60,566 nucleotides of DNA, taken from positions 1 through 60,566 of the forward strand of contig JACOUC010000001.1 in NCBI GenBank assembly GCA_016178055.1, in the 5' to 3' direction. This DNA is from Chlamydiota bacterium (GTDB lineage Bacteria > Auribacterota > JACPWU01). Each line of letters opens with the position of its first letter. The stretch's first letter is position 1. The notes under the pieces were generated by a model. It made no database searches. It had not been told where the DNA came from and was given only the letters and a program-made list of their open reading frames with translations. Positions 42,522-50,382 of the stretch are shown piece by piece. Position numbers and translations under genes: made by a program.

Positions 42522-42942
42522 TTTGATTTTTGATGTTTGATTTTTGGATTTGAAAAGTCCCTTCATATTTCGAGGCGCACTTGGCTTGAATCTTTTGGGC
42601 TTGGAATATACCCTCAGGAGTGAGTTTCCCCTCTGCAACAGCTTGGGTACCTCCTTTGAAGCTATCAGGGATAGGATCGCGACCCAAATATCGAACGGGA
42701 ATAACAAGATCACCTTGTGAGATTTGAAAAAGAAGGTCGGTGTCTTTTCTTTCAATAGAATTTTCCACAACAATTCCAGCAACACGAACTCTTTTTTGAT
42801 AGGCCTCCGTCCCCATTTGTTTGAGTTCGTCAATGGTTACATAATAAGCCTTGCTTTCTTCAAAGCCTGAAAAGGCAAGCCAGGCTAAGGCTCCTAAAAT
42901 AATTAAAATTCCTAGAGTGAATTTTATTTTCTTTGGGTTCAT
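42496..42942 (-). CDS. ccmE: Heme chaperone CcmE, CxxxY variant
   Basis: An N-terminal helix (residues 7-25) precedes an OB-fold periplasmic domain (VRVAGIVVENSI, LLFQISQGDLVIPVRYLG). The heme-binding position reads AKCASKY: Cys122 and Tyr126, not the His of Escherichia coli CcmE. This CxxxY form is known from archaea and some sulfate reducers (system I*), which usually lack CcmH; here CcmH is present. The last 18 residues (from QIQKSNIK) are encoded by a heptamer array and are not native to CcmE. Confidence 0.9.
   Translation of the reverse strand: MNPKKIKFTLGILIILGALAWLAFSGFEESKAYYVTIDELKQMGTEAYQKRVRVAGIVVENSIERKDTDLLFQISQGDLVIPVRYLGRDPIPDSFKGGTQAVAEGKLTPEGIFQAQKIQAKCASKYEGTFQIQKSNIKNQNDIGKSKN
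42500..42555. repeat. CAAAAAT heptamer array, arm 5' of the second S23 gene
   Basis: On the minus strand CCAAAAATCAAACATCAAAA continues as ATCAAAATGACATT with a seven-base period. It encodes the last residues of CcmE and the S23 start codon. Near-identical text occurs at 55354-55386. Confidence 0.75.
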
Positions 42943-43107
42943 TTGTAGCGTTGTACCTTAATTTAAGACGGAAAATAACATTTTCTCGAGATCATAGCAC
43001 AAAGTTATTTGTTCGAGAATCCCAAAATCCCGATGCCTTCTGAATCGGGATTTGGGAGAATAAAATTCGTGCATCAAAGGAAGGATAAAAGGTATAATTC
43101 CTTCTCT

Positions 43108-43368
43108 ATGAAAGAAAAGCTGAGTGAATTTGTTCAACAACTGATTCAAGAAAAGTGGGGGGATCAATATGCTCTCGCTGATATCCTATCCCAGGAATAC
43201 GGCTATAGTCTTATTTTTACAAATAAAAAAGATCAGAATCGATTTTCTCCTACGATGATTCCTTCACGGTGGGTCTATGATTTTTTTGTAAAGAAATCCG
43301 ATGTGGCTAGACGAAAGATCGAGATAGAAGTTGAGGTTGCTTTTGATAAAGAAGTCATCAGCGGCTAA
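43108..43368 (+). CDS. Hypothetical protein, 86 residues
   Basis: It starts MKEKLSEFVQQLIQEKWGDQ and has no signal or membrane segment. A TTG-started extension to 43009 is possible but covers palindromic-looking DNA (CCCGATGCC...GAATCGGGA). I recognise no family. It precedes folE by 55 bases on the same strand. Confidence 0.5.
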   Translation: MKEKLSEFVQQLIQEKWGDQYALADILSQEYGYSLIFTNKKDQNRFSPTMIPSRWVYDFFVKKSDVARRKIEIEVEVAFDKEVISG

Positions 43369-43423
43369 GGTCTTGGAAATATCAACCTTTTAAGAGACTG
43401 TTTTAAAAGAGAGTGACAACGTT

Positions 43424-44008
43424 ATGAAAAAACAAACAATATCGGATGATTTAATTGAAAACCGCATTGTTGAAATTTTGAAGTTTGTTGGCGAAGATCC
43501 AAGTCGAGAAGGGCTTCAAAAAACTCCACATCGGGTAAAAGAATCTCTTCGCTATTTAACTTCGGGGTATTCTAAGGATGTAGAGAAGGTTTTAAACGGG
43601 GCCACTTTTGAAGAACCGTGCGACGAAATGGTCACGGTCCGCGATATTGAAATTTTTAGTTTATGTGAGCATCATTTATTGCCTTTTTATGGAAAGTGCC
43701 ATGTCGCCTATATTCCAGATGGGAGGATCATCGGCCTTAGTAAAATCCCAAGAATTGTCGAGGTCTTTGCTCGAAGATTGCAAGTTCAAGAGCGTTTAAC
43801 GACTCAAATTGCGAATTCTTTAAATGAGGCGCTTCATCCTCTGGGAGTAGGAGTGGTGGTGGAGGCCTTTCATTTATGCATGGCCATGCGTGGAGTTGAA
43901 AAGCAAAATGCCTTTGCGGTCACAAGTTCAATGCTAGGTGCTTTTCGTAATGACAGAGGAACAAGAATGGAGTTTTTAAATTTGATTGGGACGAGAACGC
44001 GGAGTTAA
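43424..44008 (+). CDS. folE: GTP cyclohydrolase I
   Basis: It converts GTP to dihydroneopterin triphosphate, the first step to folate or other pterins. Zinc ligands are in [10 protein letters not shown] and [10 protein letters not shown]. The motifs KVHVAYIP-like ([17 protein letters not shown]) and [10 protein letters not shown] are present. At 194 residues it is standard. It stands alone; no other folate gene is in the window. Confidence 0.94.
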   Translation: MKKQTISDDLIENRIVEILKFVGEDPSREGLQKTPHRVKESLRYLTSGYSKDVEKVLNGATFEEPCDEMVTVRDIEIFSLCEHHLLPFYGKCHVAYIPDGRIIGLSKIPRIVEVFARRLQVQERLTTQIANSLNEALHPLGVGVVVEAFHLCMAMRGVEKQNAFAVTSSMLGAFRNDRGTRMEFLNLIGTRTRS

Positions 44009-44020
44009 AAGTGAGGTCCA

Positions 44021-44188
44021 TTTTGTAGTTGCCCCATTCATGGGGCTCTCCCTCGCATGAACTGCCCGATTCATCCCCCCACCCAATCTATCTAAGGTGG
44101 CGGGATTGTTTAGCGGTCAATGCACGGGTCATAAGCTTATGAACGCGCTAAAGATATGGGTGGGGGGATAAATCGGGCGACTACAAAA
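44021..44188. repeat. 168-base inverted-repeat element (MITE-like)
   Basis: Terminal TTTTGTAGTTGCCC (44021-44034) pairs with GGGCGACTACAAAA (44175-44188), one mismatch. A second internal pair is GCCCGATTCATCCCCCCACCC (44064-44084) with the inverse complement starting near 44157. CATAAGCTTATG (44130-44141) lies near the centre. The element fills the gap between folE and the first pseudopilin gene. Confidence 0.65.
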
Positions 44189-44194
44189 AACATT

Positions 44195-44845
44195 ATGAAA
44201 AAAACATATCATTCAAGATCCGCCTTTACCGCAGTAGAGCTTGTTATGGTTATGGCTGTTACCCTGATTCTTGCAAGTGTTCTCGTTCCCGTTTTGCTCA
44301 AAGGCCGTGAGATGGGCCGATCTACGCGATGTGTTGCAAATCTTAAGCAACTGATTCAGGCTGTTAGAATGTATGTTGAAGAGGAAACAAGTGGAAGATT
44401 TCCGGACATCGACCCTTCAAACGACTTGGTGGATGTGATGACCCTTCTTTATCCTTATTTAAGCCCCAAATCTTCGATCAGCGCAAAAGAAGGTAAACTT
44501 GAGATTTTTAGATGTCCTACCAATTTTGATGCTTTAACTGGTAATCAGGATAGTGCAGGCAATATTCGTCAGGATAATTATGGGAATCGCACGGATTACG
44601 GGTACAATTCTCTTAATTTAGATAATCAAGTGGCTCAAACTCGAGTGAAAAATCCTGAATGGGTCAGTGTTTTATGGGATCTTCAACCCCTCCCTGGAAT
44701 TCATAGAGGAGGCTCCAATATTGCTTTTTATGACGGGCACATCAGTTGGATGTCAACGCAGCAGATGCAGTCATCGCATACAGGTATTACACCTTACAAT
44801 ATGTGGGGATTAGGACTAAAGACGATTACGAAGGATCATGGTTGA
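44195..44845 (+). CDS. Pseudopilin-like protein with H-x9-DG tail, copy 1
   Basis: The N-terminus MKKTYHSRSAFTAVELVMVM is a type IV prepilin/pseudopilin helix with Glu5. The usual Gly before the cut is Ala here (SRSA|FTAVEL). The C-terminus has HRGGSNIAFYDGHISWM, the H-x9-DG signature of the DUF1559-like proteins abundant in planctomycetes and relatives. It would be inserted in the inner membrane and processed by a prepilin peptidase, possibly poorly because of the Ala. A paralogue follows. Confidence 0.78.
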   Translation: MKKTYHSRSAFTAVELVMVMAVTLILASVLVPVLLKGREMGRSTRCVANLKQLIQAVRMYVEEETSGRFPDIDPSNDLVDVMTLLYPYLSPKSSISAKEGKLEIFRCPTNFDALTGNQDSAGNIRQDNYGNRTDYGYNSLNLDNQVAQTRVKNPEWVSVLWDLQPLPGIHRGGSNIAFYDGHISWMSTQQMQSSHTGITPYNMWGLGLKTITKDHG

Positions 44846-44881
44846 ATAATCTTTCGTTAGAAATCGTCTGAGGAGAATTGA

Positions 44882-45553
44882 ATGATAAATTTTGCTTCAA
44901 GATTAAGGAGAGAAAAACATTCATCAGGGGTTACGATGCTGGAAATGCTTGTTCTTGTCGCTGCCATTTTAATTGTGACCGCAGCTTTAGTTCCCATGTT
45001 TAAAACAATGCGAGACGCCGCAAAAAAAATTAAATGTCTGAGTCATTTAAAACAGTTAGGGGTTGCGATTCACCTTTATGTGCAAGACGATGGACAAGCG
45101 CGTTTTCCTGGATGGGGAGAGACCTGTGATGAAGTAAAAAATTTACCCGCTTTGCTTTATAGCTATTTAGGCGAGGAAAATACCAACGCCCTTTTGAGCG
45201 GTGACATGTTTCAATTTCGTTGTCCTGTTCAAAAAGACGAGACATCATCGTCTGCGCCCTCACGGGTGGATGCTTATAAAAATCAGGTTGATGATGCCAT
45301 TAACTGCAATCTCATGGGACAAGCTTCCGTTGGAAATATTCCGGGTTATACCGTGCGCAATGATACGATAGCCGCCCTTTTATGGGATTATCCCGTTTCA
45401 AATGGTATTCACTCCAGAGGGACGAATTTTTTATTTGTCGATGGTCATGCAGAATGGATTTCTGTAGCAAAAATAAACTCTCCTTGGCCAGACGCAGAAC
45501 AATATGCGGGTAATGATTATCGAGATTGGGGATTGGAATATAAAACAAATTAA
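44882..45553 (+). CDS. Pseudopilin-like protein with H-x9-DG tail, copy 2
   Basis: This paralogue of the preceding gene has SSG|VTMLEMLVLVAAIL with the normal Gly and Glu5, and HSRGTNFLFVDGHAEW at the end. The spacing is 36 bases with AGGAG upstream. It probably has a surface or secretion-related role; the pair precedes purine genes without obvious link. Confidence 0.8.
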   Translation: MINFASRLRREKHSSGVTMLEMLVLVAAILIVTAALVPMFKTMRDAAKKIKCLSHLKQLGVAIHLYVQDDGQARFPGWGETCDEVKNLPALLYSYLGEENTNALLSGDMFQFRCPVQKDETSSSAPSRVDAYKNQVDDAINCNLMGQASVGNIPGYTVRNDTIAALLWDYPVSNGIHSRGTNFLFVDGHAEWISVAKINSPWPDAEQYAGNDYRDWGLEYKTN

Positions 45554-45633
45554 GAATTTAAAAATTCCAGGTGGAAATTTTTGTGTGTTTCAGATTTAAT
45601 GGGTGAACTTTTTAGAAAATCTAAGAGGCTGCA

Positions 45634-46695
45634 ATGAATAGCGGTGTTCTTTCGTACAAAGAAGCAGGTGTCGATATCCCTAAATTGGATCATTTCAAAA
45701 AAAATATTGGAAAATCAATTCATCGAACCTATGGTCCTGAGGTTTTATCGAAGATCGGTGGGTTTGGTGGTTTATTTCATCTGGATCGAAAGAAATACAA
45801 AGACCCTGTTCTTGTTTCAAGTGTCGATGGAGTAGGGACAAAACTCAAAGTGGCGGCCATGATGAATCGGCACGACACAGTAGGTATAGATATTGTCAGT
45901 CACTGCGCCAATGACATTGTGGTTCAAGGCGCAAAACCCCTTTTCTTTCTAGATTATATTGGATCCGGTCGCTTAAATCCTAAAGTTGGAAACGCAGTGA
46001 TTCAGGGATTGGTTAAAGGGTGCCAAATTGCAGGATGCGCTCTTATCGGGGGCGAGACGGCCGAGATGCCAGGGATGTACAGCGGCGAAGATTATGATTT
46101 GGTAGGCACCATTGTGGGGGTTGTTGAAAGGAAAAAAATTATTGATGGCTCAAAAGTGAAGGCCGGTGACGTTATTTTGGGTTTAGCTTCAAATGGACTC
46201 CACACCAATGGATATTCTTTGGCCCGAAAAATTTTCTTTGAAAGAATGAATTGGGATGTCCGCCAGGAAATTCCTGAACTGGGGTGTTCCATAGGCGACG
46301 CTCTCCTTAAGCCCCACACCTGTTATAGCAATGCCATTTTAAAGGTTTATGAAACTTTGAATATTCATGCCATTTCTCATTTAACAGGCGGTGGATTTCC
46401 TGGAAATATTCCTCGAGTGCTTCCTGCGGGGCTAAAGGCTAAAATTCATAAGGGATCCTGGAGTATCTTGCCTATTTTTCAGCTCATGCAACGCCTTGGG
46501 AATCTTCCGGATGAAGAAATGTTTCGTGCTTTTAACATGGGGATTGGAATTGTAATTATCATTGCAAAAAAAGATATCGAGACCGCACAACGTCTCTTTA
46601 AAAAAACAGGATTTGATTCACGGGTTATTGGCGAAATTGTCAAAGGAAAATCAGGCGTAGAATTCGTTGAGAAAAAGGGGATAGAAACAAGATGA
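45634..46695 (+). CDS. purM: Phosphoribosylformylglycinamidine cyclo-ligase
   Basis: It makes aminoimidazole ribotide (AIR) in purine synthesis. Motifs are VSSVDGVGTKLKVA, GGETAEMPGMY, LASNGLHTNGYSLAR and HLTGGGFPGNIPRVLP. At 353 residues it is full length. Its stop overlaps purH by ATGA. Confidence 0.95.
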   Translation: MNSGVLSYKEAGVDIPKLDHFKKNIGKSIHRTYGPEVLSKIGGFGGLFHLDRKKYKDPVLVSSVDGVGTKLKVAAMMNRHDTVGIDIVSHCANDIVVQGAKPLFFLDYIGSGRLNPKVGNAVIQGLVKGCQIAGCALIGGETAEMPGMYSGEDYDLVGTIVGVVERKKIIDGSKVKAGDVILGLASNGLHTNGYSLARKIFFERMNWDVRQEIPELGCSIGDALLKPHTCYSNAILKVYETLNIHAISHLTGGGFPGNIPRVLPAGLKAKIHKGSWSILPIFQLMQRLGNLPDEEMFRAFNMGIGIVIIIAKKDIETAQRLFKKTGFDSRVIGEIVKGKSGVEFVEKKGIETR

Positions 46696-48257
46696 GTAAA
46701 ATTGAAAGAGCGATTATCAGTGTTTCAAATAAAAAAGGTATTACTGAATTTGCAGCGGAACTCAGCCGTCTGGGAATTGAAATTATTTCAACGGGAGGAA
46801 CAGCAAAGACCCTCCGTGAGGCCGGAGTTAATGTTCGCTTGATCTCGGACGTAACAGATTTCCCTGAAATTTTAGATGGTCGTGTTAAAACGCTTCATCC
46901 AAAAATTCATGGAGGACTGCTCGCACTCAGAGAAAATCCAGAACATGTCCGCCAAATGCAGGAACACCAAATTACTCCCATCGATTTGGTGGTTGTTAAT
47001 TTATACCCTTTTGAAGAAACCATTTCAAAAAATGGGGTGAGTCTTGCTGAAGCGATTGAGAATATAGACATTGGTGGACCTTCGATGCTGAGGTCAGCCT
47101 CTAAAAATTATCAATCCGTTGCGGTGGTTGTGAGCCCTAGTAAATACAAACTGGTTTTGGACGAGCTTAAACAAAACGGACTCGCTTTAAGCGAAAATTT
47201 CCGACTTCGACTGGCTCAAGAAGCTTTTGCGCATACCGCTCATTATGATTTGGTTATTGCAAATTTTCTAGAGGGCTTAATCCGTCCTTCTGGAACCCTT
47301 TTTCCGGATGAATTATCTTTAAACTTTGAAAAAGTAGAAGATTTGCGATACGGAGAAAATCCTCATCAGAAGGCAGCTCTGTATCAAGAATTCAATACCC
47401 CCGAGCCAAATCTTGTTTCGGCCAAACCCATTTCAGGAAAAAGTTTATCGTTTAATAATTTGCTTGATTTAGATGCAGCCTGTCGTCTGGTTGAAGAATT
47501 TAATAATCCCTGTTCGGTTATTATCAAACACAATAATCCTTGCGGTGTTGCGGTGGCTGAAAATTTGGTTGAGGCTTATCAAAAGGCATTGGAGACAGAT
47601 CCTGTCTCTGCCTTTGGGGGCGTGATGGGTTTTAACCGACCTGTAGATGGGGCACTCGCTTCCTTCATTGCAAAAGGTTTTGTCGAAGCGGTTGTGGCGC
47701 CTAATTTTACTGAAGAGGCCTTGGGAGAATTCAAGAAAAAGAAAAATTTAATTCTCATTCCTCTTGAAACATTAGGTAAAGCAAATAAACTGAAAAAAAC
47801 GGGTCTTGATTTTAAAAGAATCCGCGGAGGACTGCTTCTACAGGAAATAGATCAGATGCCTCTCAGAAAAGAGGACTTAACGATTGTAACACAAAAAGCG
47901 CCTACCCCTCAGGAGATGGAGACCCTTCTTTTTGCTTGGAACATTTGCAAGCATGTCCGAAGCAATGCGATTGTTTTTGCAACAGGGAACGAAACCATTG
48001 GAATTGGAGCAGGACAAATGTCACGGGTTGATTCTGTAAAAATCGCCATCACAAAATCTCTAAAAAATCTAAAGGGATCTGTCATGGCATCAGACGCCTT
48101 TTTCCCATTTCGTGATGGAGTCGATCTTGCGTACGATGCGGGTATCACAGCCGTGATTCAACCCGGCGGATCCATCCGCGACGAAGAAGTGATTCAGGCC
48201 TGCAATGAAAAAGGGATGAGCATGGTGTTTACCGGAGCGAGACATTTTAGGCATTAA
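46692..48257 (+). CDS. purH: Bifunctional AICAR transformylase/IMP cyclohydrolase
   Basis: It catalyses the last two steps to IMP. The N-terminal MGS-like IMP cyclohydrolase domain has STGGTAKTLREAGV and GRVKTLHPKIHGG. The transformylase domain follows with DLRYGENPHQKAALY, KHNNPCGVA and GAGQMSRVDS. At 521 residues it is normal. Confidence 0.95.
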   Translation: MSKIERAIISVSNKKGITEFAAELSRLGIEIISTGGTAKTLREAGVNVRLISDVTDFPEILDGRVKTLHPKIHGGLLALRENPEHVRQMQEHQITPIDLVVVNLYPFEETISKNGVSLAEAIENIDIGGPSMLRSASKNYQSVAVVVSPSKYKLVLDELKQNGLALSENFRLRLAQEAFAHTAHYDLVIANFLEGLIRPSGTLFPDELSLNFEKVEDLRYGENPHQKAALYQEFNTPEPNLVSAKPISGKSLSFNNLLDLDAACRLVEEFNNPCSVIIKHNNPCGVAVAENLVEAYQKALETDPVSAFGGVMGFNRPVDGALASFIAKGFVEAVVAPNFTEEALGEFKKKKNLILIPLETLGKANKLKKTGLDFKRIRGGLLLQEIDQMPLRKEDLTIVTQKAPTPQEMETLLFAWNICKHVRSNAIVFATGNETIGIGAGQMSRVDSVKIAITKSLKNLKGSVMASDAFFPFRDGVDLAYDAGITAVIQPGGSIRDEEVIQACNEKGMSMVFTGARHFRH

Positions 48258-48305
48258 GTGAGCCCCTGATTCTATCCTTTCAAAAATTCAAAATATTAAT
48301 ATTGT

Positions 48306-48315
48306 TGTGCGCACA
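48306..48315. promoter_or_regulatory. Palindrome upstream of the second vapBC pair
   Basis: TGTGCGCACA is a perfect 10-bp palindrome 39 bases before the antitoxin ATG, followed by ACATATTATGT. It is a candidate autoregulatory site. Confidence 0.4.
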
Positions 48316-48353
48316 TATTATGTGTTATATTTTCCTTGAAAGGAGGGTTCTTT

Positions 48354-48581
48354 ATGCGCAATGTGACTTTATCTATTCAAGATGAACTTTTAAAAGCGGG
48401 TCGGGAATATGCTCAAAGGCATCATATCTCTCTTAATGACTTAATTCGTCAACTTCTTACGAGAACCGTAACAAGACCTTCACGCACGGGGTGGTTGGAA
48501 GAAGCTTTTAAGCTTGCAGATAAAGCAAATATCGGATCACGCGGTATAAAATGGAGACGTGAGGACGCTTACGATGTCTAA
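48354..48581 (+). CDS. vapB: VapB-type antitoxin, second pair
   Basis: This 75-residue protein begins MRNVTLSIQDELLKAGREYA, a ribbon-helix-helix-like start. ATG 48354 has AAAGGAGGG eight bases upstream. It overlaps the PIN toxin gene by eight bases. It separates purH from purD. Confidence 0.82.
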   Translation: MRNVTLSIQDELLKAGREYAQRHHISLNDLIRQLLTRTVTRPSRTGWLEEAFKLADKANIGSRGIKWRREDAYDV

Positions 48582-48990
48582 GATTTTTCTTGATACAAAT
48601 ATTTTGGTTTATGCATTTGATCCTGACACCCCTAAAAAACGAGACATCTCTAGACAAATTTTGAGAAAATTAAATGAAAGCAGGGTTGGAGTTGTTTCAA
48701 CCCAAGTGATTCAGGAATTTTTCTCTATTGCGACAAAAAAACTGCGTATAGCTCCACTGCTTGCAAAAAATATTCTTTCGGATTTTGAAAATCTAGAGAT
48801 CGTTGTCATTGACTTTGAAATAATCAAAGACGCGATCGATTGCAGTATCCTCAATCAAATTTCTTTTTGGGATGCCCTTATCGTTACAGCAGCCGAGAGC
48901 GCAAAATGTGAAAAGGTTTTGACAGAAGATATGAATCATCACCAAATCATTCGCGGTGTGCGCATTGAAAATCCGTATTTAGAAAGTTGA
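48574..48990 (+). CDS. vapC: VapC-type PIN-domain toxin, second pair
   Basis: FLDTNILVYAFD, STQVIQEFF, SFWDALIVTAA and TEDMNH mark a complete PIN domain with its acidic residues. ATG 48574 overlaps the antitoxin stop. The PIN pair differs clearly from the one at 8661-9309, so they were gained separately. Confidence 0.88.
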   Translation: MSKIFLDTNILVYAFDPDTPKKRDISRQILRKLNESRVGVVSTQVIQEFFSIATKKLRIAPLLAKNILSDFENLEIVVIDFEIIKDAIDCSILNQISFWDALIVTAAESAKCEKVLTEDMNHHQIIRGVRIENPYLES

Positions 48991-48998
48991 TCATGATG

Positions 48999-49124
48999 AT
49001 CCCACCACCTGTCAATCAAACTAAATTTTGTGGTGAGGTTTATTTATTAAGGAAAGGAAGTCTTCAATGTGTCGGATGGCCTTGATAGAAAGTGGCTTTT
49101 TAAGCCAGAGACAGGTGGTGGGAT
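48999..49124. repeat. Intergenic inverted repeat upstream of purD
   Basis: ATCCCACCACCTGTC (48999-49013) and GACAGGTGGTGGGAT (49110-49124) are perfect 15-bp inverse complements. The distal arm holds the purD ribosome binding site and the first two bases of its ATG. A GGCT-TTTTTA-AGCC hairpin precedes it, as a GCCTGC/GCAGGC hairpin does before cysA (element 10418-10562). Confidence 0.75.
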
Positions 49125-50382
49125 GAAAGTTCTTGTCATTGGAAGCGGGGGGAGGGAGCACGCGCTCACCTTGAAAATTTCAAAAAGTCCTCTCGTCAAA
49201 AAAATTTATTGTGCACCAGGAAATCCCGGAATTTCCAGCCTTGCCCAGAGGGTGGACATTCCTATTGAAAATATTTCAGGTCTTCTTGATTTTGCAAAAA
49301 AAGAAAAAATAGATCTTACCGTAGTAGGGCCTGAACTTCCGCTCAGTTTGGGTATTGTGGATCAATTTGAAGCGGAAGGTCTTAAAATTTTTGGCCCTTC
49401 GAAAAAAGCTGCTCAGCTTGAATCCAGCAAGATTTTTTCAAAATTCATGATGAAAAAATTCGGCATACCTACAGCAAGATCTGAAAGTTTTTCAGATTTT
49501 GCATCAGCAAAAAAATATATTCAAAATTCTCATCTTCCACGGGTCATTAAAGCCGATGGTTTGGCCGCAGGGAAGGGTGTTCTTGTTGCAAAAACCTGCG
49601 ATGAAGCTCTTCTCTTTCTTCAGAAGATTATGGTCGATAAAATATTTGGTGTTTCAGGCGAAAACATTCTCATTGAGGAATGCCTCGAAGGCCGAGAAAT
49701 TTCGATTTTAGCGCTTTCAGATGGAGAAAATATTGTTCTTCTACCCGAAGCCCGAGACTATAAGAGAGCCTTGGATCACGATCAAGGTTTAAACACAGGC
49801 GGCATGGGCGCTTATAGCCCCGTTTCAGAAGCAACCGAAGAACTACGTCAATGCGTTCTCAAAGATGTTTTTCACCCGATGATTCGTGGAATGAAGAAAG
49901 AAGGCATTCCTTATCGAGGTGTTCTCTATGCCGGGCTCATGCTAACTTCACAAGGTCCAAAAGTTTTAGAATTTAATGTTCGTTTTGGAGACCCTGAAAC
50001 GCAGGTGATCTTGCCAAGAATTAAGTCCGATATCGTTCCTCTCTTTTTGGCCTCTTGTAATGGAACACTTGACAAGGAAAGCGTTCAAATTCATAAAGAA
50101 ACAGCGATTTGCGTTGTTTTGACTTCAGGGGGCTATCCAGGCGCATATCAGAATGGGTTTGAAATTCTTGGGTTGGATCAAGCGTCTAAAATGGAGAATA
50201 TCATGCTCTTTCATGCTGGAACATCATCCAAGGATGGGAAAATTTTGACTCATGGGGGACGCGTTTTGGGAGTGACATCCCTAGGAAAAGACATGAAACA
50301 GGCTCAAACACTTGCTTATGACACGATCACTAAAATTCATTTTGAAAGAATGCATTATCGACGGGATATTGGAATGAAATGA
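49123..50382 (+). CDS. purD: Phosphoribosylamine-glycine ligase
   Basis: It makes glycinamide ribotide in purine synthesis. MKVLVIGSGGREHALTLK is the standard start, so ATG 49123 is used rather than GTG 49069. Further motifs are an ATP-grasp core VIKADGLAAGKGV, GGMGAYSP and EFNVRFGDPETQ. At 419 residues it is normal. The start region lies in the inverted repeat described above. Confidence 0.95.
   Translation: MKVLVIGSGGREHALTLKISKSPLVKKIYCAPGNPGISSLAQRVDIPIENISGLLDFAKKEKIDLTVVGPELPLSLGIVDQFEAEGLKIFGPSKKAAQLESSKIFSKFMMKKFGIPTARSESFSDFASAKKYIQNSHLPRVIKADGLAAGKGVLVAKTCDEALLFLQKIMVDKIFGVSGENILIEECLEGREISILALSDGENIVLLPEARDYKRALDHDQGLNTGGMGAYSPVSEATEELRQCVLKDVFHPMIRGMKKEGIPYRGVLYAGLMLTSQGPKVLEFNVRFGDPETQVILPRIKSDIVPLFLASCNGTLDKESVQIHKETAICVVLTSGGYPGAYQNGFEILGLDQASKMENIMLFHAGTSSKDGKILTHGGRVLGVTSLGKDMKQAQTLAYDTITKIHFERMHYRRDIGMK

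Noticed and set aside
42522-42833. N-terminal extension of the second S23 gene
   Set aside because: The extension overlaps ccmE in another frame and carries no S23 similarity; ATG 42521 fits the family length.
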